The notes below the pieces were generated by a model. It worked only from the letters and a program-made list of their open reading frames with translations, did no database searches and had not been told where the DNA came from. 64,000 bases of DNA, taken from the NCBI RefSeq assembly GCF_001676615.1, contig NZ_LYXZ01000001.1, forward strand, positions 372,001 to 436,000, in the 5' to 3' direction. This DNA is from Labrys sp. WJW. GTDB lineage: Bacteria; Pseudomonadota; Alphaproteobacteria; Rhizobiales; Labraceae. Below, one piece after another: positions 1-7,797 of the stretch. Positions within the stretch are counted from its first letter, which is position 1; every line of letters starts with the position of its first letter. The position numbers were made by a program, and so were the translations under genes.

Positions 1-552
1 AAACAGGGGCGCGATAAGATCGAGCGTGCCGTCATTGGCGCCGAGCAGGTCAAACGTTGTCGTGCGCCCGCGCGCTTTTGCCTCGGCCAGCAATTTGCGG
101 CTCGGCTCGCCGTCAAGCTTGGCCAGCAATCCGGTACCACCCAGGTGAATGATCGGCGGAGCCAGCACTGCATCAAGGTTGCTCTCGGCGACCTCAAAAT
201 GATCGGAAGCCCCTCGCGCATGGAGCGCCGGTCGGTCGCCATTGCGCCGGATATTCAAAATGGTCGCCGATGTCGGCACGCCCGCCAGGCGCTGCATCTG
301 GGCCGTATCGACGCCGAAACGCTGAAGTGTTGCAAGAACGAAATCTGCTTTCTCGTCATCGCCCACGGCACCGACCGCAAGGCAATTCAGCCCGAGCTTT
401 GCAAGATCCACCACCGTTCCACCGGCGGTACCCGCAACCGTCAGCCTGATTTCGTCAATGAACTCCACATTGCCGCCGGCTGGAATGGCATCAACCGGCC
501 GCCCGAGCACGTCGAGAATATACAGCCCGATGACCGATACATCATGAGACAT
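1..552 (-). CDS. PfkB-family carbohydrate kinase (3' part outside window)
   Basis: Partial gene reading off the left edge. About 184 N-terminal residues are visible, starting MSHDVSVIGLYILDVLGRP with an AGAGG ribosome site 5 nt upstream of the ATG. The start matches the ribokinase/PfkB fold: a short beta strand, an IxDxxGRPVD segment, a GGNVEF stretch, then GGTVVDLAKLG, which resembles the family's first signature (GG...N.A..LA). The catalytic GAGD motif would lie outside the window. It is the last gene seen of the minus-strand operon, 64 nt after a CUT2 permease, so it probably phosphorylates the sugar or sugar alcohol brought in by that importer. The substrate cannot be read from the sequence. 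Confidence 0.85.
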   Translation of the reverse strand, partial: MSHDVSVIGLYILDVLGRPVDAIPAGGNVEFIDEIRLTVAGTAGGTVVDLAKLGLNCLAVGAVGDDEKADFVLATLQRFGVDTAQMQRLAGVPTSATILNIRRNGDRPALHARGASDHFEVAESNLDAVLAPPIIHLGGTGLLAKLDGEPSRKLLAEAKARGRTTTFDLLGANDGTLDLIAPLF

Positions 553-616
553 GGAAACCTCTTGAAACAAGACACGTGATTGGCTGGCGCCCCCGATCGC
601 AGCGCCGCAGGCGCCG

Positions 617-1648
617 CTAACTGCGATTGCGCAGGGCGAAAATGGTTCCTGCGATCAGGATGAAAATGCCGACGATGGCCAGTTGCAGCGTGCTTGGAAT
701 ACCCACGAAGATCAGCACGTTGCTGACCAGCGTTATCAAGAGCACGCCGAGCAGCGTCCCGATCACCGATCCGGAGCCGCCCGTGATGCGGGCGCCGCCC
801 AGAACGACGGCCGCGATGATTTCAAGCTCCATGCCGGCAAGATCGAATGGATTGGCGAGGCGGTTGCTCGAGACATGGATCACACCGGCAATGCCGGCGA
901 GCAGCCCGGCATAGGCAAACACGAACACCCGCACGCGAAACAGATTGATACCCAGGCGTTCGGCAATCGCAGAATTGCCGCCGATGGCGAAGATGGCGCG
1001 GCCCATCAGCGTACGCTCGAGGATGTACCACGTGACGATAGCGGCAACGGCCAGAACCAGAACGGTCGCCGGCAACACGGACACAACGCCATTGGAGGCG
1101 CGATGGGTGAACAGCGAGGCCTTGCCGAAAGCATCCATCGCGGACGGGATGTTCATGAACAGGGCAGTCCCGATGAATGTCAGCAGGAAACTGCGGATGA
1201 CATATTGGGTGCCGATCGTAACGATCAGCGACGGCGCCTGGAGTTTTTGAACGAGCACTCCGTTTACGATTCCAAAGGCCGCACCGCCGAGGGCGGCAAG
1301 GATCAAGATCACCGTCATCGGCATGCCCGGGAACCAGTTCGTGACGACCATGGTCAGGACATACATCACGAAGGCGGCAATCGCCGTGAACGATACGTCG
1401 ATGCCCCCGGACGCCAGCACGACCAGCACCCCCATCGCAAACAGCCCGCGCACCACCGACGCACGCAATATGTCGACGATATTGCTCATCTGGAGGAAGT
1501 CGGGATTGGCGGCGATCACGACCAAACAGGTCGCAATGGTCAGCAGCAAGGTGAAGAGCTCGGGCCGGCGGCCCATCAAGTCCCACCAGCGGCGCAAGAA
1601 GCCGCCGCGCTGGGAGGCGGCGCCGGTCGCGGATGCAATCTCGGTCAT
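617..1648 (-). CDS. CUT2 sugar ABC transporter permease (RbsC-like), first of two
   Basis: Inner-membrane permease of 343 residues with about nine to ten hydrophobic segments and the BPD_transp_2 look of the ribose/xylose permeases. The loop sequence near residue 280 contains VVLGGARITGGSGSVIGTLLG, the cytoplasmic segment that contacts the ATPase in this family (usual form GGTSLxGGxGxxxGTxxG). Its ATG overlaps the stop of the ATPase gene by 4 nt (ATGA), and AAGGAG lies 7 nt upstream, so translation is coupled. A second, different permease sits at the other end of the operon, so the pore is probably a heterodimer, as in the Lsr importer. Confidence 0.92.
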   Translation of the reverse strand: MTEIASATGAASQRGGFLRRWWDLMGRRPELFTLLLTIATCLVVIAANPDFLQMSNIVDILRASVVRGLFAMGVLVVLASGGIDVSFTAIAAFVMYVLTMVVTNWFPGMPMTVILILAALGGAAFGIVNGVLVQKLQAPSLIVTIGTQYVIRSFLLTFIGTALFMNIPSAMDAFGKASLFTHRASNGVVSVLPATVLVLAVAAIVTWYILERTLMGRAIFAIGGNSAIAERLGINLFRVRVFVFAYAGLLAGIAGVIHVSSNRLANPFDLAGMELEIIAAVVLGGARITGGSGSVIGTLLGVLLITLVSNVLIFVGIPSTLQLAIVGIFILIAGTIFALRNRS

Positions 1649-3213
1649 CGCGCAATCTCCTTCGACGTGCCGGCCATGGATTGATAGATCGCGTCTTCGG
1701 TCAGCCCTTCGGCCTTGTGCGCAGCCACGATGCAGCCGTGACGCATGACGAGAATGCGATCACAATTCTGCAAGAGCTCCGGCAAGTCGTCGCTGATGAT
1801 GATGACACCCATGCCGTCGTCGGCCAGGCGCTGGATGATCCGGAAGATCGTGTCTTTCGATCCCACATCCACGCCAACGGTCGGCCCGTGCAGGATGAGG
1901 AGTTTCGGGTTGATGGTAAGCCACCGCCCGATGAGCACCCTTTGCTGGTTGCCGCCGGAAAGGGATTGAACCGGAACCGTTACATCCGGCGCGACGATCT
2001 GCAGGTCGGCAACGCTGGTTTCCGCAGTGCGGCGAGCCCTGCGAGAACTGATGATGCCGAGCGCATTGCGCAGGCGATCCAGGATCGGCAGCGTTATGTT
2101 GTCCTGGATCGACTTTTCAAGAAACAGGCCCTCGGTAAGCCGGTCTTCAGGAACATAGCCAATGCCGTTTTGTATGGCCTCTAGCGCCGATTGGGGCGCG
2201 ATCGTCCTGCCGGCCAGGCGTATCTGGCCGCTCAACGCCGGCTTCACGCCGGCCAGCGCGAGAGCCAGCTCGTTGCGGCCGGAATCCAGCAGCCCCGTGA
2301 CGCCCAATATCTCGCCCTTTCTCACGCTCAGCGAGATATTCTGGAAAGCCCGGCCGTCATCGAGATTCTCGACCTGGAGCAGGACGTCGCCAAGCTTTGG
2401 ATCGGTGCGATAGCGCGTCTCGCCGATTTCGCGGCCCGTCATCCACCGGCTGAATTCAGCCTTGCTGTGATCGGCGACGTCGAGTTCGGCGACCTTCAGC
2501 CCGTCGCGCATGATGATTGCGCGGCCCCCGAGCAGTTTGCACTCGTCGAGCTTATGCGTGACGAACAAGACCGCGACACCTTTGGTGCGCAGCCGCTCGA
2601 CAACGCCAAGCAGGTTTTCGACTTCCTGCCGGGTAAGCGATGTCGTTGGCTCGTCCATGATGACCAGGCGTGCTTCGGACGCGACAGCGCGGGCGATGGC
2701 GATCAACTGGCGCGTCGCGAGCGGCAGCGTATCCGTGCGACGCGTGAGAAAATCACCGTCGGTCGGAAGATGCACCTCCGCCAAGGCCCGGCGCGCGGTT
2801 TCATGAAGTGCCGTGACGTTCAGCCTGCGGGCCAGACGCCCCGACGCCTCGACGAGTTGCTCGGTAAACGCAACGTTCTCGGCAACCGAGAGATTGGGGA
2901 GGAGCGACAGGTCCTGATAGACCGTCTCGATACCGGCCCGCAGCGCCCCGATCGCGCCCAGATCTCCGGCCCTGCTTCCGGTCGGCCGACCATCGATCAG
3001 AATCTGCCCCTCATCGGCAGGCTGGGCGCCGGAAAGGATCTTGATCAGCGTGCTCTTGCCGCAGCCATTCTCCCCCATCAGGTGATAGATCTGCCCCGCC
3101 TCGATCGTCAGGCTGACATCCTTCAGCGCCACGACGCCGCCAAAAGATTTCCTGACGTTCCTGACCTCGAGAAACGGCGGCAAAGGGCGCGGCGTAGGAT
3201 CGGTCGCGTGCAT
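1645..3213 (-). CDS. CUT2 sugar ABC transporter ATPase (RbsA/MglA-like, two NBDs)
   Basis: A 522-residue fusion of two nucleotide-binding domains, the normal length for RbsA/MglA. The first domain has Walker A GENGCGKST near residues 47-55 and Walker B with DEPTTS near residue 185. The second has the degenerate P-loop GLLDSGRNE usual in the family and a good signature LSGGNQQRV. The second Walker B is odd: where relatives read LDEPTRGVDVG, this protein reads LHGPTVGVDVG, so both the magnesium-binding Asp and the catalytic Glu are lost. ATP hydrolysis would then rest on one site. The start lies 12 nt from copy A of the dispersed intergenic repeat, and the following permease overlaps by 4 nt. 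Confidence 0.92.
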   Translation of the reverse strand: MHATDPTPRPLPPFLEVRNVRKSFGGVVALKDVSLTIEAGQIYHLMGENGCGKSTLIKILSGAQPADEGQILIDGRPTGSRAGDLGAIGALRAGIETVYQDLSLLPNLSVAENVAFTEQLVEASGRLARRLNVTALHETARRALAEVHLPTDGDFLTRRTDTLPLATRQLIAIARAVASEARLVIMDEPTTSLTRQEVENLLGVVERLRTKGVAVLFVTHKLDECKLLGGRAIIMRDGLKVAELDVADHSKAEFSRWMTGREIGETRYRTDPKLGDVLLQVENLDDGRAFQNISLSVRKGEILGVTGLLDSGRNELALALAGVKPALSGQIRLAGRTIAPQSALEAIQNGIGYVPEDRLTEGLFLEKSIQDNITLPILDRLRNALGIISSRRARRTAETSVADLQIVAPDVTVPVQSLSGGNQQRVLIGRWLTINPKLLILHGPTVGVDVGSKDTIFRIIQRLADDGMGVIIISDDLPELLQNCDRILVMRHGCIVAAHKAEGLTEDAIYQSMAGTSKEIAR

Positions 3214-3224
3214 GGAAAAATCCT

Positions 3225-3327
3225 ATAGCGTTTTGCGACTAGACGGAGGCACCAAGAATCGCAAAGACGCGTCGAAACAAAGAGATAGAGCATATAGGCG
3301 TTCATGCTTGAACGCGCTTTGCTCCAG
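3225..3327 (+). repeat. Dispersed intergenic repeat, copy A (about 104 bp)
   Basis: One of three copies in the window (others at 16520-16622 and 48368-48471). The conserved blocks are AGCGTTTTGCGA at the left end, CGCAAAGACGCGTC in the middle and TTGAACGCGCTTTGCTC at the right end, with variable spacers. It fills most of the gap between the binding-protein gene and the ATPase gene of this importer and ends 11 nt before the ATPase start codon. This copy has a weaker right-hand palindrome than copy C. It looks like a REP-like element. Its effect on the operon is inference. Confidence 0.8.
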
Positions 3328-3398
3328 AACTCCCCGACGCGCCTTCCGGCGCGGCATCGATGCCTGTCGGAAGACACGTCAGTGAGCGATACTCGTTG

Positions 3399-4397
3399 TC
3401 AGAACGGGAACTGCTTGTAGTTGGACTTGTCGACATCAACCCAGGCCTGGCCCTGCATGATGATGCCCTTGCCCGGTCCCTTGATGACGGTCATCTTTTC
3501 GTAGCCCGGTACGCCGAGATTGACCCCGTCTTTGATCTCCTCGCCCTTCAGGACCATCTCGGAAACCTTGTTCATGACGTAGCCGGCATCCTTGGGGTCC
3601 CAGAAGAAGATCTGATTGACCGCGCCGCTTTCCAGATAGGGTCCGGTATCCTTGGGAAGGCCGAGGCCATAGACGCAGACCTTGCCCTGAAGGCCGGCCT
3701 CTTCCACGGCCCGGCCGATGCCGATCACGTCAATGGCAGAGGAGCCCTGGAACCCCTTGATGTCCGGATATTTCCGCAGGATCTCCTTGGCCTTTTCGTA
3801 GGCGCGATTGGCATCGTTGAAGGATTCGTTCTTGGCGGCAACCAGTTCCATGCCCGGATATTTCTTGGCGTTTTCCGCGCCGGCATCGACCCACTGGTTA
3901 TGCGTCAAGCTGCCCAAAGAACCGACGAACGACGTCCATTTGCCCGACTTGCCCATGCAGGCGGAGAGCTTTTCGTTGATACGCGCGCCGAAGGCCTTGT
4001 TATCGAAGGCTTCGATGTCGACATCGGTGTTCTTGAGGCTGTCCCCCTCATGGGTGATGACCTTGATCCCGCGCTGGGAAGCGCGGCGAAGGACGCCTTC
4101 GAGTGCCGACGGGTCCATTGGAACGACCGCGATCGCCGACACTTTCTTGGCGACGAGATCTTCGATGATGCGGGTCTGCTGAGCCGCGTCTGCCTTGGCG
4201 GGGCCGATCTGGCTGGCGCTTATGCTTGGGTTGTCCTTGCCGAACGCATCCACGCCTTCGTTCATGCGGATGAACCAGTTTTCGCCCGTGACTTTGACCA
4301 CCGTCACGATGGATGGCTTGTCCTGGGCGAACGAAACCCCGGCCATCAACACGCCTGCCAGCATCGTACAAGCTGCCAGTTTGGTAATTTTGCTCAT
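3399..4397 (-). CDS. Periplasmic sugar-binding protein (CUT2 importer 1)
   Basis: A 332-residue type I periplasmic binding protein of the ribose-binding/LsrB-like class (Peripla_BP_4). The start is placed at MSKITKL, not at an in-frame ATG 21 nt upstream, because GGAGGA lies 5 nt before this ATG. Residues 1-24 form a Sec signal peptide ending near VSFAQ. The mature part starts DKPSIVTVVKVTGENWF, the usual first strand. It contains SAIDVIGIGRAVEEAGL and VYGLGLP, matching the second lobe. The gene lies between permease 2 and the ATPase gene. The ligand is unknown. The isomerase and kinase in the operon suggest a short sugar or polyol. Confidence 0.9.
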   Translation of the reverse strand: MSKITKLAACTMLAGVLMAGVSFAQDKPSIVTVVKVTGENWFIRMNEGVDAFGKDNPSISASQIGPAKADAAQQTRIIEDLVAKKVSAIAVVPMDPSALEGVLRRASQRGIKVITHEGDSLKNTDVDIEAFDNKAFGARINEKLSACMGKSGKWTSFVGSLGSLTHNQWVDAGAENAKKYPGMELVAAKNESFNDANRAYEKAKEILRKYPDIKGFQGSSAIDVIGIGRAVEEAGLQGKVCVYGLGLPKDTGPYLESGAVNQIFFWDPKDAGYVMNKVSEMVLKGEEIKDGVNLGVPGYEKMTVIKGPGKGIIMQGQAWVDVDKSNYKQFPF

Positions 4398-4488
4398 AGT
4401 TTCCTCCATTTTAAGCAAAATCGTCTTTTGGGATCGGCACTGCCGGTCCTATGGGATCTTCACGGTGCCGAGCCGATCGCGAACCGAG

Positions 4489-5478
4489 CTATCGTCGCTT
4501 CGGCGCGAACCAGGCGCCCAGATGCACCCGCGAGAAGGCCAGGAGGGCCAACAGCAAGACGCCCCAGGCGAGGTCTCGGAAGAAATTCGAAATGTTCATG
4601 AAATTGAACAGGCTCGATAGAATCTGCAGCGCCGTCGCAGCCAGCAGCACGCAGATCACCTTGCCGTATCCGCCTTCGGGCTTAACGCCGGCCAAGACGG
4701 CAATCAGAATGGCGATCAACACATAAGAGCCGCCATAGTCCCATTTCACCGAGGAATTGCGGGCCGCGATAATGACGCCGGCAACGGAAGACAGCACGCC
4801 GCAGAGGGTATAGGTAACAAGCAGCATGCGCTTTTCATTGATGCCGCCATACCGTGCCGCCTTGGAATTACTTCCAAGCAACATGAGTTTCATGCCAAAC
4901 GGCGTATATTTCAAAAGAAACGCCAGGCCAGCCGCAATTGCCAGAAACACCGCAAAGCACAGGGGAATGCCGAGTACCGGCATGTTGCCGAAATCATCCA
5001 GCGGCTCGATAAAGCCCATGGTGATCGCGGAGCCGTTGGTCAGGAACACCGCAATGCCGGTGAACAGCAGCTGCGTCCCCAGTGTGGCGATCAGGGGTGT
5101 GAGCCGCGCATAGGCGATCACGCTGCCATTTACGAAGCCGCCGACCAGGCCCACGAGAAGCGCCAGGCCGATGAAGCTCCAGAAGAACAGCAGCGGTGCG
5201 TCATCGGCCACGATGAAATGGCTTGTCGCCTGAAAGGCTGCGATGCCGGCAAGGTTCGCCAGGGCGATGCCCGACAGATCGATGCCGCCATTGCCCGAGA
5301 TCATGGCCAGCATGACGCCCAGCGCCAGAAGGCCGAGTTCGGGAACCTGCGACGCCATGGATTGCAGATTGTAACTGTCGATGAAACTGGAGCCCGCCAA
5401 CAGAGCCCCGGCTGCGAGCACCGCGCAATTGATCAACAGCAGAAAGGGCGCCTGCCGGTTCAGGCTATATGACGACAC
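4489..5478 (-). CDS. CUT2 sugar ABC transporter permease, second of two
   Basis: Inner-membrane permease of about 329 residues, RbsC/LsrD-like, with repeated hydrophobic helices. I place the start at a GTG (5478) because GGGAGGAAAAA lies directly upstream and the protein then begins at the first cytoplasmic residues before helix 1. An in-frame ATG at 5580 would add 34 basic residues unlike the family. LAGVKPEGGYGKVICV near residue 280 corresponds to the ATPase-contact loop. It is only distantly similar to the permease at 617-1648, which argues for a heterodimeric channel. Confidence 0.88.
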   Translation of the reverse strand: MSSYSLNRQAPFLLLINCAVLAAGALLAGSSFIDSYNLQSMASQVPELGLLALGVMLAMISGNGGIDLSGIALANLAGIAAFQATSHFIVADDAPLLFFWSFIGLALLVGLVGGFVNGSVIAYARLTPLIATLGTQLLFTGIAVFLTNGSAITMGFIEPLDDFGNMPVLGIPLCFAVFLAIAAGLAFLLKYTPFGMKLMLLGSNSKAARYGGINEKRMLLVTYTLCGVLSSVAGVIIAARNSSVKWDYGGSYVLIAILIAVLAGVKPEGGYGKVICVLLAATALQILSSLFNFMNISNFFRDLAWGVLLLALLAFSRVHLGAWFAPKRR

Positions 5479-5639
5479 TTTTTCCTCCCGTCTCCGAAGG
5501 GCCTGTTTTACCGGCGAGGCCGGCCAATTCCGCCGGCGGAGCAGCTTCTTTGTCGATTGCGCAATAGTCCATTGCCGCACTCCATCGTTCGCTATGACAA
5601 ATGCGGATGGGTCAACTCACCCGCTGAGGTGCAGCAGCC

Positions 5640-6095
5640 TCATGTATTGGAGGCATCTCCCCTCCTCGCGTCCAAACGATCGATCGCTTTGACGTTGTCC
5701 GCCGATGGCCCGTTTGGATCGAAGCTGGATGCGAGGAAAACGTCGACGATGGCTTTAGCCAGTTCCGGGCCAATCACACGGGCGCCCATGGTGATGATCT
5801 GAGCATTGTTGGATTTTGCGGCTCGTTCCGCTGAATAGGTGTCATGGGTCAGGGCGGCGCGGATGCCTGGCACTTTGTTCGCTGAAATCGACACGCCGAT
5901 TCCGGTGCCGCAGAACAACAGCCCCCGATCATATTCGCCGTTGACCACGCTTTCGGCGAGAACCTTCGAGATGTCCGCGTAGTAGCCCGGCCGGCTCAGA
6001 TCCGTAACCGCAATGTCGCCCCTACCGGCCAGATGATCCGCGATGACCTCAAGCAGGGGCCTGCCTGCGCCATCCGCGCCAAGCGCAATCTTCAT
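5640..6095 (-). CDS. eryI: RpiB/LacAB-family isomerase, EryI/DerI-like (D-erythrulose 4-phosphate to D-erythrose 4-phosphate)
   Basis: A 151-residue RpiB-fold protein. The start at [11 protein letters not shown] is supported by GGGAGGGAACC upstream. CGTGIG with the conserved Cys62 forms the anion hole, and [20 protein letters not shown] and [14 protein letters not shown] follow the family. These stretches closely resemble Brucella EryI and mycobacterial DerI. The GADGAG start lacks the His found in the GCDH motif of enteric RpiB, as expected for that branch. It would feed erythrose 4-phosphate into the pentose phosphate pathway. It is the first gene of the minus-strand operon and diverges from the erythrulose-kinase operon, so its role is probably shared by both. 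General ribose-5-phosphate isomerase activity is the alternative. Confidence 0.82.
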   Translation of the reverse strand: MKIALGADGAGRPLLEVIADHLAGRGDIAVTDLSRPGYYADISKVLAESVVNGEYDRGLLFCGTGIGVSISANKVPGIRAALTHDTYSAERAAKSNNAQIITMGARVIGPELAKAIVDVFLASSFDPNGPSADNVKAIDRLDARRGDASNT

Positions 6096-6160
6096 TGGTG
6101 GTTCCCTCCCGAGGCAAGCCGGGTGCCCGACGGCCATGGCTCTTGTTCGTTTTGCAGTTC

Positions 6161-6195
6161 TTGACATTTGTCGATCCTTATTTGACAATTGTCAA
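6161..6195. promoter_or_regulatory. Pair of palindromic operators over a bidirectional promoter
   Basis: TTGACATTTGTCGA (6161-6174) and the perfect palindrome TTGACAATTGTCAA (6182-6195) lie exactly 21 bp apart, two helical turns, on the same face of DNA. They also supply promoter-like hexamers on both strands: TTGACA-17-GACAAT reading right and TTGACA-17-GACAAA reading left. A repressor bound here could shut off both the eryI/importer 1 operon and the importer 2/DhaKL operon. The most likely binder is the SorC-type regulator domain at 12519-14657, but this is inference. Confidence 0.6.
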
Positions 6196-6274
6196 TATCG
6201 ATGCTCGGATTTGGATCTCGTGACGTCGACGTGCCCCGCCGGCCAGGCGGCGAGCGCATATGAGGAGAGGAAGC

Positions 6275-7753
6275 GTGGATCTCTTGCTTGAGGTGGAAGG
6301 GCTCAAAAAGTCCTTCGGCGGCGTTGCTGCTTTGCGAAATGGCGCCTTCAAGCTCCATGCGGGTTCCGTCCATGCCCTGTGCGGCGGCAACGGCGCGGGC
6401 AAGTCCACCTTCCTGAAGATCCTGATGGGATTGCATCGCAGAGACGCCGGTGCGATCCGCCGGCGCGGCAAGGCCGTGGAGTTCTCCAGTCCGGCCGAGG
6501 CGCTGGCCTCCGGCATCGCCATCATCGAACAGGAGCTCAGCCCCGTCCCCCACATGACGGCGGCCGAGAACATCTTCCTCGGGCGCGAACCGTCGGCGCG
6601 CTTCGGCGGCATCGATTTCCGCAAGATGAACCGGGAGGCCCAGGCGCTGTTCGACCAGCTCGGCTTCAACATCCGTGCCAGCCAATACATGATGAATCTC
6701 TCGGTGGCGCAGATGCAGCTCGTGGAGATCGCCAAGGCGCTCAGTCACGATGCCGAGGTCATCTTCATGGACGAGCCGACCTCCGCCATCGGCGAGAAGG
6801 AAGCCCAGCATCTGTTCTCGGCCATCGAGCGGCTCAAGGCCGCCGGCAAGGGCGTCGTCTATGTCTCCCACAGGCTGTCGGAGATCTTCCAGATCGCCGA
6901 TTCCTATACCGTCTTCCGGGACGGCAGCTATGTCGGCAGCGGAGCCCTGGCCGATATCACCCGCCCCGACCTGATCCGCATGATCGTCGGCCGGGAACTC
7001 GGGGAAGAATACGTCAAGACCAACAGTCCTGCCGAGACGATCAGCTTCGAGGTCAGCGGCCTCTCAGCGCCCGGCAAGATCGACGACATTTCATTCTCCG
7101 TGCGACGGGGCGAGATCTTCGGCATCTACGGTCTCATGGGGTCAGGCCGCACCGAGATCTTCGACTGCCTGTTTGGCCTGGACAAGCCCACGGCCGGCAG
7201 CATCGCCCTGGACGGCGAGAAGCTGGCCATTTCCCGTCCCGCCGATGCCATGCGCGCGGGTATCGCGCTGGTTACCGAGGACCGCAAGCTCACCGGCCTC
7301 AACCTCGCCGATAGTGTGCGCAACAACATCTGCCTGGCGAGCCTGCCGGAGCTGAGCCCGGGCTTTACCATGCAGCGCCGGCAGGAACGGGCCGCCTCGG
7401 CAGACATGATCGCGCGTTTCGGCATCAAGGCTGCGCGCGATACCATGCCGGTTTCCGGCCTATCCGGTGGCAACCAGCAAAAAGTCGTGCTCGGCAAGTG
7501 GTTCTTGCGCCAGCCCAAGCTTCTCCTGCTGGATGAGCCCACGCGTGGCGTCGATGTCGGCGCCAAGCGCGAGATCTACCGCATCATCTGCGATTTCGCA
7601 GCGGCGGGCGGCACGGTCGTGATGATCTCATCCGAAATAGATGAAGTGCTCGGCATGTCCGACCGCATCCTGGTGATGCGGCAAGGACGCTCCGCCGGGA
7701 TCCATCGGCGCGAAGAAACCGACGCGCAGTCGCTCGTGCATCTTTCCACCTGA
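6275..7753 (+). CDS. CUT2 sugar ABC transporter ATPase (importer 2)
   Basis: Two-domain RbsA/MglA-type ATPase of about 492 residues. I prefer the GTG at 6275 because AGGAGAGG lies 4 nt upstream. An ATG at 6260 is in frame, but its upstream sequence has no good ribosome site, and the ribosome site for the GTG overlaps that ATG. The first P-loop is GGNGAGKST (Gly in place of the usual Glu). Walker B is FMDEPTSAIG. The second domain has the family's degenerate P-loop GLMGSGRTE, signature LSGGNQQKV and an intact LLDEPTRGVDVG. It is the first gene of the plus-strand tetritol operon, followed by permease and binding protein. Confidence 0.92.
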   Translation: MDLLLEVEGLKKSFGGVAALRNGAFKLHAGSVHALCGGNGAGKSTFLKILMGLHRRDAGAIRRRGKAVEFSSPAEALASGIAIIEQELSPVPHMTAAENIFLGREPSARFGGIDFRKMNREAQALFDQLGFNIRASQYMMNLSVAQMQLVEIAKALSHDAEVIFMDEPTSAIGEKEAQHLFSAIERLKAAGKGVVYVSHRLSEIFQIADSYTVFRDGSYVGSGALADITRPDLIRMIVGRELGEEYVKTNSPAETISFEVSGLSAPGKIDDISFSVRRGEIFGIYGLMGSGRTEIFDCLFGLDKPTAGSIALDGEKLAISRPADAMRAGIALVTEDRKLTGLNLADSVRNNICLASLPELSPGFTMQRRQERAASADMIARFGIKAARDTMPVSGLSGGNQQKVVLGKWFLRQPKLLLLDEPTRGVDVGAKREIYRIICDFAAAGGTVVMISSEIDEVLGMSDRILVMRQGRSAGIHRREETDAQSLVHLST

Positions 7754-7797
7754 GATCGGCGTCCTGGCGTATCGCCCGGCACAAGAAGGAAATCCAC

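Noticed and set aside
683..1684. A 333-codon plus-strand frame over the permease gene
   Set aside because: It is antisense to a well-supported CUT2 permease; its composition (Gln/Asp/His/Arg-rich) is typical of reverse-strand shadows in GC-rich DNA.
4433..4451. Near-palindrome GGATCGGCACTGCCGGTCC between permease 2 and the binding-protein gene
   Set aside because: Has a 1-nt loop and no T-run, and no second copy was seen; too little to call an operator or terminator.
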